A stretch of DNA of 34,224 bases, from positions 1-34,224 of IMG/VR virus record IMGVR_UViG_3300024502_000006, one strand, 5' to 3'. Shown here piece after piece: positions 29,088-34,224 of the stretch. Under the pieces are notes generated by a model, which was not told the DNA's origin, did no database searches, and worked only from the letters and a program-made list of their open reading frames with translations. Each line of letters begins with the position of its first letter. Positions within the stretch are counted from its first letter, which is position 1. The position numbers were made by a program, and so were the translations under genes. Source of the DNA: a virus.

Positions 29088-29414
29088 ATGGCAAGTGCAA
29101 GTTCCGTAACGGTGCGTCGAAGCAATGATCAGTTCCGTGGTTTGTTTAACGAAACATGGATTGTCAAGGCCACTCTTGACGCTGGTTCTTTGGTTGATGG
29201 CGCTGGTGAAACCGATGATGTGACTGTTCCTGGTGTTGCCTTGGGCGACATGGTGATTGGCGCATCTTTGGGTGTGGATTTGGTTGGTTTGACTGTTACT
29301 GGCTATGTCAGTGCGGCTAACACCGTCAAGTTCCGTATTCAGAACGAATCAACGGCAACTGTTGATTTGGCTTCTGCAACCCTGCGAATCGTGGTTGTTC
29401 GTCCAACCATCTAA
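29088..29414 (+). CDS. Virion structural protein, decoration-like
   Basis: The 108-aa product (MASASSVTVRRSNDQFRGLF) is beta-rich with a regular strand pattern (VTVPGVALGDMVIGASLGVD, then LTVTGYVSAANTVKFRIQNE), ending RIVVVRPTI. It lies right after the capsid gene and its terminator, the usual location of decoration or head-fibre proteins. AGGAG precedes the ATG. The function is inferred from location and beta content. Confidence 0.62.
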   Translation: MASASSVTVRRSNDQFRGLFNETWIVKATLDAGSLVDGAGETDDVTVPGVALGDMVIGASLGVDLVGLTVTGYVSAANTVKFRIQNESTATVDLASATLRIVVVRPTI

Positions 29415-29420
29415 AGGAGA

Positions 29421-29443
29421 GGGGGAGAAATCCCCCTTTTTTT
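29421..29443 (+). terminator. Terminator-like GNRA hairpin between ribosome site and start codon
   Basis: GGGGGA-GAAA-TCCCCC (29421-29436) with a GNRA tetraloop, followed by seven T (29437-29443), is a canonical intrinsic terminator. The ATG of the next gene begins at 29444, immediately after the T run, and the only ribosome site (AAGGAG, 29414-29419) lies before the hairpin. Confidence 0.78.
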
Positions 29444-29665
29444 ATGGCTACATTCAAATGTCTTGCAAGTGGGAATCTGGTAAGTTTTACCTTGGATCAC
29501 GACATTAAGACAATGGAAACGCATCCTGGGTATGTTCGTGTTGATGCTCCTAAGGAATCCATTGTGGCAAAAGAAGAGTCTTTGCCTGTTCCTAATCGGA
29601 TCGTCATGGGGCATATCCCAGTTGTTACAAAACGTCCAGGTCGTCCTCGTAGGGTAGCGTTATGA
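29444..29665 (+). CDS. Small hypothetical protein behind a hairpin
   Basis: The 73-aa product (MATFKCLASGNLVSFTLDHD) has a beta-rich first half (with HPGYVRVD) and a basic C-terminus containing KRPGRPRRV, an AT-hook-like GRP core. The ATG sits right after the hairpin and T run; folding the hairpin would reduce the spacing from the AGGAG site from 24 to 8 nt. Folds of this type are common in phage structural regions, but no function is known to me. It is ATGA-coupled downstream. Confidence 0.65.
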   Translation: MATFKCLASGNLVSFTLDHDIKTMETHPGYVRVDAPKESIVAKEESLPVPNRIVMGHIPVVTKRPGRPRRVAL

Positions 29666-29865
29666 GTGATATCGATGCTCGTGATTTTGGCAAGCTAGAG
29701 GCTCAGGTTGAGGCTCTGGAAAAAGAAGTTCATGCTTTGAGGACGGATGTCCGTGCCTTACTTGAACTGGCAAACCAATCAAAGGGTGGCCTTTGGGTCG
29801 GAATGGGCATTGCGTCAGTTCTTGGTGGCCTAGTCACCTTTGTGATGGGAAGGATGCTCAAATGA
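29662..29865 (+). CDS. Coiled-coil protein with C-terminal membrane anchor
   Basis: The 67-aa product has an N-terminal coiled coil (DFGKLEAQVEALEKEVHALR to about residue 40) and one membrane helix (GLWVGMGIASVLGGLVTFVM), ending with MLK. This layout (coiled coil plus C-terminal helix) is seen in many small phage proteins, some annotated as holin- or lysis-linked. Here it lies among structural genes, away from the lysis cassette. It is ATGA-coupled both sides. Confidence 0.65.
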   Translation: MSDIDARDFGKLEAQVEALEKEVHALRTDVRALLELANQSKGGLWVGMGIASVLGGLVTFVMGRMLK

Positions 29866-30269
29866 AAGCTGGTCTTCTCACTGGCGTTGTGTGTCCCATT
29901 GCCACACAAGATGTTAAGGTAAACCTTAAAAACCGTAATCATGCGTTTAAAGAGTATGGTTATGGCCCTCCTAATCCTAACGAACCCAATGATGCGTTTT
30001 GGCTCAAGAAGGCCAAGATGTATAACGCTCCCACAGACACAATCAAGGGCATGAGATGTGGCAACTGTGCCGCATTTATCCAGACTCCAAAGATGATGGA
30101 GTGCATTGTTTCTGGTTTGGAGAAAGATGAGAAAAAAGGTGAGTTGTCCTATGACGAGCAGTTTGTCAAGGCGGCTGATCTTGGGTATTGCGATTTATTC
30201 CAATTCACTTGTGCATCGGCCCGTACTTGTGATGCTTGGAAGTCTGGTGGGCCAATCACTAAGGATTAA
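29862..30269 (+). CDS. Cys-rich hypothetical protein
   Basis: The 135-aa product starts at ATG 29862 (MKAGLLTGVVCPIATQDVKV), overlapping the upstream stop. The C-terminal part has a CGNCAAF pair followed by ECIVSG, GYCDLF, FTCASARTCDAW, so six or more Cys spaced for a metal or Fe-S site, HiPIP-like in order (CxxC...C...C). Virion or redox function is unknown. The N-terminal part is a loop-rich N/P stretch (GYGPPNPNEPNDAFW). Confidence 0.62.
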   Translation: MKAGLLTGVVCPIATQDVKVNLKNRNHAFKEYGYGPPNPNEPNDAFWLKKAKMYNAPTDTIKGMRCGNCAAFIQTPKMMECIVSGLEKDEKKGELSYDEQFVKAADLGYCDLFQFTCASARTCDAWKSGGPITKD

Positions 30270-30271
30270 CC

Positions 30272-30556
30272 ATGTCTTCTTTGACTACTCCAACTACCCT
30301 TTTGAGCGCAGTTACCGCAACTGGCGCATCTAAAGCCGTTCAGTGTGATGCTGGTGGCCCTGCCTTTTTGCAGGTAAACGGCATTACCTCTGCAACGGTT
30401 GCTCTGCAAGGCAGTATTGATGGCACGAACTGGTCAACCATTGGTACGGCTTTGACCGCTGATGGCCTGATTACCGTTGCCAACGCCCCTAAGTACCTCC
30501 GAGCCAATTGCACGGCCTATGTCTCTGGTACTGTGACCGCCAAAATTCTTTACTAA
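30272..30556 (+). CDS. Small beta-rich virion-type protein
   Basis: The 94-aa product (MSSLTTPTTLLSAVTATGAS) is Thr/Ala/Val-rich and beta-type (ATVALQGSIDGTNWSTIG, YLRANCTAYVSGTVTAKILY). The 'GSIDGTNWSTIGTAL' segment is typical of phage head-decoration or fibre-like domains. AAGGA precedes the start. The role is inferred. Confidence 0.6.
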   Translation: MSSLTTPTTLLSAVTATGASKAVQCDAGGPAFLQVNGITSATVALQGSIDGTNWSTIGTALTADGLITVANAPKYLRANCTAYVSGTVTAKILY

Positions 30557-30565
30557 GGAAGCACC

Positions 30566-30739
30566 ATGAAAAAAGCATCTGGCATGAAAAAAGTAGGTAA
30601 AGTAATGAAAGAGTACAAAGAAGGCACTCTTCATTCGGGTTCTAAGAAAGGCCCAGCCGTGACTTCTCGCAAACAGGCCATTGCCATTGCACTGTCTGAG
30701 GCTGGTATGTCAAAGCCCACCAAGAAGAAGATGAAATGA
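30566..30739 (+). CDS. DUF6496-type small basic protein
   Basis: The 57-aa product is strongly basic: MKKASGMKKVGKVMKEYKEG, then LHSGSKKGPAVTSRKQAIAI and a Lys-rich tail. The 'VMKEYKEG.L.SGSKKGP.VTSRKQAIAIALSEAG' pattern is the DUF6496 family, found in phages and bacteria. TAAGGA lies 7 nt upstream. DNA or RNA binding is plausible from charge. Its stop overlaps the next ATG. Confidence 0.78.
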   Translation: MKKASGMKKVGKVMKEYKEGTLHSGSKKGPAVTSRKQAIAIALSEAGMSKPTKKKMK

Positions 30740-30897
30740 AGCAAAAGCCTATTTGGGAACAGAAACGACCAAAAAAGCTGGGTGAATCTAAGCCATTGAC
30801 CCCTGCAAAGAAGGCTATGGCTAAGAAGATGGCTAAGGAGGCTGGTCGTCCTTATCCAAACATGGTTGACAACATCAGAGCCGCGAGGAAGAAATGA
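30736..30897 (+). CDS. 53-aa very basic protein
   Basis: The product (MKQKPIWEQKRPKKLGESKP, then LTPAKKAMAKKMAKEAGRPY) is over a quarter Lys/Arg. It is joined by ATGA overlaps on both sides to two other basic genes. The pattern (AKEAGRPYPNMVDNIRAARK) is seen in small phage proteins next to the DUF6496 type. It probably binds nucleic acid or packs with DNA. Confidence 0.68.
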   Translation: MKQKPIWEQKRPKKLGESKPLTPAKKAMAKKMAKEAGRPYPNMVDNIRAARKK

Positions 30898-31193
30898 AGT
30901 CTCCAGCCTGGACTAGGAAAGAAGGACAAAATCCCAAAGGGGGCTTGAATGCTAAAGGTAGAGCCTCTTATAATGCGTCAACTGGTGGGGATTTGAAAGC
31001 ACCAGTTAAATCTGGCGACAACCCTCGACGGGCCTCCTTCCTAGCAAGAATGGGCAATATGCCTGGGCCTGAGTTTAAAGATGGGAAGCCAACTAGACTT
31101 CTACTTTCTCTTAAAGCCTGGGGAGCGTCTTCAAAAGAAGATGCCCGTTCTAAAGCAAAAGCAATTTCTGCAAGGAACAAGGCTAAGAAATGA
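30894..31193 (+). CDS. DUF6321-type small basic protein
   Basis: The 99-aa product opens MKSPAWTRKEGQNPKGGLNA and contains GDNPRRASFLARMGNMPGPE, TRLLLSLKAWGASS and a basic end rich in Lys and Ala. This matches the DUF6321 pattern as I know it. It is the third consecutive basic small gene and is ATGA-coupled to both neighbours. It may act in DNA condensation, ejection or tail/head assembly; no experiment is known to me. Confidence 0.76.
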   Translation: MKSPAWTRKEGQNPKGGLNAKGRASYNASTGGDLKAPVKSGDNPRRASFLARMGNMPGPEFKDGKPTRLLLSLKAWGASSKEDARSKAKAISARNKAKK

Positions 31194-31528
31194 GGGAAAT
31201 ATCAGTAGGCAAGACAGTTGTGGGAGATGGGTCTACAACGACCGTCTACACAATTCCTAATGGCTATTATGCCAAGTGGAACCTTGCTTATTTGTTTAAT
31301 TCCACTGGTAGCACAAAAACTGTCACTATGTCTTGGTATGACGCTAGTGCAAACACAACCTATGATGTTTTGAATGGTTATTCTTTGTCTTCCAAGGATT
31401 TCCTTAAGTTTGATGGCGGTGCTTACATTGTTTTGGAAGAAGGTGACAAAGTGACTTTTGCTCCTGAATCTGGGGCGACATTTACTATTCTTGTTACATT
31501 TGAATTGATTGGGAGCCAAAGAGCATGA
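31190..31528 (+). CDS. Beta-rich virion-type protein
   Basis: The 112-aa product (MREISVGKTVVGDGSTTTVY) is a beta sandwich type: GYYAKWNLAYLFNSTGSTKT, VTMSWYDASAN, FLKFDGGAYIVLEEGDKVTF, and a final strand. This pattern is typical of small head or tail decoration/adaptor proteins. ATGA overlaps tie it to the basic protein gene upstream and to the tail-tube gene downstream. Confidence 0.62.
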   Translation: MREISVGKTVVGDGSTTTVYTIPNGYYAKWNLAYLFNSTGSTKTVTMSWYDASANTTYDVLNGYSLSSKDFLKFDGGAYIVLEEGDKVTFAPESGATFTILVTFELIGSQRA

Positions 31529-32172
31529 CTTACCTTGAACTGGTTAATGACATTTTGGTTCGTTTGCGCGAGGATGAAGTTGAGTCTGTTTCTCAGACTG
31601 ACTATTCCAAGTTAATTGGCAAGTTTGTCAATGATGCCAAGCGTCAAGTTGAAGATTCTTATTCTTGGAATGTTCTGTCTACCACTGTGACTTTGACGAC
31701 TGTTGCTGGTACGCATTCATATTCAATGACTGGCGCTGGTCAGAAGTTCCGAGTTGTTGATGCGATTAATGACACGCAAGACTTGACTCTGCGGAACATT
31801 CCTTTTGCCAACATGAATCGATTCCTAAATTTTGGAACGACTCAAACTGCGGCTCCAACCTACTATGCCTTCAATGGTGTAGATGGATCAAACGACACTA
31901 AGGTTGATGTGTATCCTGTGCCAGACAAGGCATATTCTTTGGTGTTTGATCTGATTGTTCCTCAGGATACTTTGTCTAGCAATTCAACTGAGTTGCTTGT
32001 TCCTTCTGAGTTGGTTATTCAGAATGCCTATGCTCGTGCATTGGTTGAGCGTGGTGAGGATGGTGGATTGAATTCTTCTGAAGCATATCAGTTGTATCGT
32101 TCGATGCTTGCTGATTACATTGCTTTGGAAAGCACTCGCTATCCTGAAGAAATGACTTTTGAGGCAATTTAA
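31525..32172 (+). CDS. Tail tubular protein A-like (T7 gp11-like) adaptor
   Basis: The 215-aa product matches the head-to-tail adaptor family of podoviruses: MTYLELVNDILVRLREDEV start, KFVNDAKRQVEDSYSWNVLS, then a beta body (FRVVDAINDTQDLTLRNIPF, DVYPVPDKAYSLVFDLIVPQ) and helical ending (LVIQNAYARALVERGEDGG). Adaptor subunits link the portal to the nozzle. ATGA-coupled upstream and overlapping the nozzle gene's ATG (TAATG). Confidence 0.82.
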   Translation: MTYLELVNDILVRLREDEVESVSQTDYSKLIGKFVNDAKRQVEDSYSWNVLSTTVTLTTVAGTHSYSMTGAGQKFRVVDAINDTQDLTLRNIPFANMNRFLNFGTTQTAAPTYYAFNGVDGSNDTKVDVYPVPDKAYSLVFDLIVPQDTLSSNSTELLVPSELVIQNAYARALVERGEDGGLNSSEAYQLYRSMLADYIALESTRYPEEMTFEAI

Positions 32173-33716
32173 TGGCTCAAGCAATTCAAACATTCAGCAT
32201 TTCAGCCCCAGGTTTTTATGGGCTGAATACTCAAGATTCTCCTTTGGACTTGAGTGCTGGATTTGCTTTGACTGCAACAAACTGCATAATTGATCAGTAT
32301 GGCAGGATTGGCTCTAGAAAAGGTTGGTCAAAGGTCAATTCTTCCTCTGGCAACCTTGGGTCAAACAATGTCACTGCAATCCATGAGTTGATTGGCAATG
32401 ATGGAACTTCTACTGTATTGTTTGCTGGTAACAGCAAGCTATTCAAACTAGATGGGTCTAATTCCGTTGTTGAATTAACCTATGGTGGTGGTGGGACTGC
32501 TCCAACCATTAGCGCAAGCAATTGGAAGACTGCCACTCTCAACGGCAAGGCTTATTTCTTCCAAACTGGGCATGATCCGTTGGTTTATGATCCTGCTACC
32601 AGTACAACGACTTATCGTCGGATTACTGAGATGTCTGGTTATGTTGGGACTGTTCCCCAAGCTGACACTGTAATTGCGGCTTATGGTCGTTTGTGGGCGG
32701 CTAATACTGCATCTGACAAATACACTGTTTATTTCTCTGATTTGCTTAATGGTGCTGTTTGGTCAACTGGAACGGCTGGAACATTGGATATTTCTCGTGT
32801 TTGGCCCTCTGGTTCTGATGAGATTTCTGGTATTGCGGCGCACAATGGTTTTTTGATCATCTTTGGCAAATCGCAGATTCTTGTCTACCAGGGGGCCACC
32901 ACTCCTGCGACGATCTCTTTGAGCGACACTGTTAGTGGCATTGGTTGCATTGCAAGGGATAGCATCCAGAACACTGGCACTGATGTGATTTTCCTGTCAA
33001 ACAGTGGAGTTCGCTCGTTTTTGCGTACGATTCAAGAGAAGTCTGCTCCTTTGCGGGACTTGTCTAAGAATGTGCGTAATGACTTGATGGAGATTGTCAG
33101 TGGTGAAACCAAAGCAAACATCAAGTCTGTTTATTCCGAGTTGAATGCCTTCTATCTTCTGTCTTTGCCAAGTACAAAATCGGTTTATTGCTTTGACACT
33201 CGTGGGCAACTTCAAGATGGTTCTGCTCGTGTAACGATCTGGGACAGCATTGAGCCTAAGTCATTTTGCAAGAAGCTAGATGGCACTTTGCTAATTGGCA
33301 AGACTGGTTATGTTGGTCAGTATGGAACATACCAAGACAACACATCGTCTTATCGGATGGTGTACTTTACAAACCATGCAGACCTTGGAAATCCAAATCA
33401 AACATCCATTTTGAAGCGGTTGACAACCATTGTGATCGGTGGGAGCAATCAGTCTGTTGTGTTCAAGTGGGGATTTGATTTCAACGAAAACTACCGTTCT
33501 CAAAGTGTTCAGATTCCCACTCAAGGTGAGGAATACTACAACATAGCTGAGTATGGGATTGCTAAGTATTCGGACGGAATTGCATTGCAGACTTTGGTTG
33601 TTCATGCGACTGGTACTGGCAAGATTGTGCAGACTGGGTATGAATCTGACATTAATGGTTCTGCTTTGTCGATTCAGAAGATTGAAATCCAAGCCAAGAA
33701 TGGCAAGATTACATAA
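32172..33716 (+). CDS. Tail tubular protein B-like (T7 gp12-like) nozzle protein
   Basis: The 514-aa product opens with the motif ISAPGFYGLNTQDSPLDLSA, followed by NCIIDQYGRIGSRKGWSKV, characteristic of nozzle/tail tubular B and stabilisation-type proteins. The rest is beta-rich with propeller-type strands (IHELIGNDGTSTVLFAGNSK, AAYGRLWAANTASDKYTVYF, GFLIIFGKSQILVYQG). The hexameric nozzle forms the tail tip that closes the DNA channel. At 514 aa it is smaller than T7 gp12 (about 794 aa), with a shorter middle. Confidence 0.82.
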   Translation: MAQAIQTFSISAPGFYGLNTQDSPLDLSAGFALTATNCIIDQYGRIGSRKGWSKVNSSSGNLGSNNVTAIHELIGNDGTSTVLFAGNSKLFKLDGSNSVVELTYGGGGTAPTISASNWKTATLNGKAYFFQTGHDPLVYDPATSTTTYRRITEMSGYVGTVPQADTVIAAYGRLWAANTASDKYTVYFSDLLNGAVWSTGTAGTLDISRVWPSGSDEISGIAAHNGFLIIFGKSQILVYQGATTPATISLSDTVSGIGCIARDSIQNTGTDVIFLSNSGVRSFLRTIQEKSAPLRDLSKNVRNDLMEIVSGETKANIKSVYSELNAFYLLSLPSTKSVYCFDTRGQLQDGSARVTIWDSIEPKSFCKKLDGTLLIGKTGYVGQYGTYQDNTSSYRMVYFTNHADLGNPNQTSILKRLTTIVIGGSNQSVVFKWGFDFNENYRSQSVQIPTQGEEYYNIAEYGIAKYSDGIALQTLVVHATGTGKIVQTGYESDINGSALSIQKIEIQAKNGKIT

Positions 33717-33725
33717 GGAAACAAG

Positions 33726-34224
33726 ATGAGTAACTACACAAAGGCCACAAACTTTGCAACCAAGGATGCTTTGTCTTCTGGCGATCCTTTGAAGATTGTC
33801 AAAGGCACTGAACTCAATACTGAGTTTGATGCAATTGCAACTGCCATTGCAACAAAGGCTGACACTGTTTCTCCAACTTTTACTGGTACTCCATCGTTGC
33901 CTACTGGTACTACTGGTGTTACTCAATCTGTTTCTGATGACAGCACTAAGTTGGCTACAACTGCCTTTGTGCAAGATGTTGCAGACGCGATCAAACAGGC
34001 ATTATTTCCTGTTGGTAGTATTTATACAAACTCTTCTGTTTCCACCAATCCCGGTACTTTGCTTGGATTTGGTACTTGGACTGCATTTGGTGCTGGAAGA
34101 GTAATGGTTGGTATTGATTCTAGCAATTCATTATTTGACAGTGCAGAAGAAACTGGTGGTAGTGCAGATGCAATTGTTGTATCGCATACTCACACAGTTA
34201 ATGATTCTGGTCACACTCATAATA
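33726..34224 (+). CDS. Tail fibre/collar-type protein, N-terminal part (continues at base 1)
   Basis: ATG 33726 follows GGAAACAAG. The frame stays open to the window end and continues at base 1 to 321 after removing the 127-bp overlap, giving 230 aa. The N-terminal part has TKATNFATKDALSSGDPLKI (attachment-type) and a segment TKADTVSPTFTGTPSLPTGT, a fibre/collar motif; then PVGSIYTNSSVSTNPGTLLG, known from tail fibre C-terminal domains. It probably attaches to the nozzle and carries the His-rich distal end. Confidence 0.8.
   Translation, partial: MSNYTKATNFATKDALSSGDPLKIVKGTELNTEFDAIATAIATKADTVSPTFTGTPSLPTGTTGVTQSVSDDSTKLATTAFVQDVADAIKQALFPVGSIYTNSSVSTNPGTLLGFGTWTAFGAGRVMVGIDSSNSLFDSAEETGGSADAIVVSHTHTVNDSGHTHN
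34098..34224. repeat. Right copy of the 127-bp terminal direct repeat
   Basis: Identical to bases 1-127; see the left copy. Coding frame is continuous across it. This half should be removed when closing the circle. Confidence 0.95.

Overview
The window is a complete, circularly closing genome of a lytic tailed phage with a short-tail (podovirus) gene set. Bases 1-127 are repeated exactly as 34098-34224, so the unique molecule is about 34,097 bp, and one tail-fibre gene runs across the join. There is no integrase, no repressor that I recognise, and no tRNA, rRNA or CRISPR. The host cannot be read directly. Moderate-to-low GC, Gram-negative lysis genes (an inner-membrane coiled-coil protein plus a lipoprotein, and an M15 endolysin) and gene families often seen in freshwater betaproteobacterial phages suggest a planktonic betaproteobacterium such as a Burkholderiales member; this is inference.

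Layout, starting at packaging. Rightward late genes run from about 20.5 kb through the join to 8.6 kb: small and large terminase, portal, a 665-aa collagen-like fibre protein, four small genes, scaffold, major capsid protein, a terminator, decoration-type and small basic proteins, two tail-tube (T7 gp11/gp12-like) proteins, a His-rich tail fibre across the join, a cupin, three large candidate internal/ejection proteins, then a lysis cassette (candidate spanin pair, two holin-like proteins, M15 peptidase), an acetyltransferase and a metallophosphoesterase.

A leftward operon (13.55 to 8.59 kb) holds the recombination genes: an ERF-type annealing protein, a YqaJ exonuclease, a small protein with an SSB-like acidic tip, and many small genes, including two of 36-37 aa fixed by ATGA overlaps. 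A rightward operon (13.7 to 17.16 kb) holds replication and nucleotide genes: a DUF1376 protein, a candidate helicase-loader-like protein, a MazG-like pyrophosphatase and a RuvC-like resolvase. No DNA or RNA polymerase gene is present, so the phage must use host polymerases.

The least explained part is the leftward cluster at 17.2-19.15 kb. It encodes a GP88-like Cys-rich protein and a set of very small proteins (17, 38, 45, 59, 74, 111 aa). Three of its genes are each preceded, between cistrons, by the same arrangement: two consecutive hairpins, then a near-identical ribosome-binding/start box. Upstream lies a 760-bp region without a convincing gene, with direct repeats and hairpins (possible origin or regulatory RNA), and then an HNH endonuclease gene whose own promoter leads into a hairpin that hides its ribosome-binding site. 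Other unusual expression signals are a likely ATT start codon at 4892, a terminator-shaped GNRA hairpin placed between ribosome-binding site and start codon at 29444, and a 69-nt structured element at 14111-14179.
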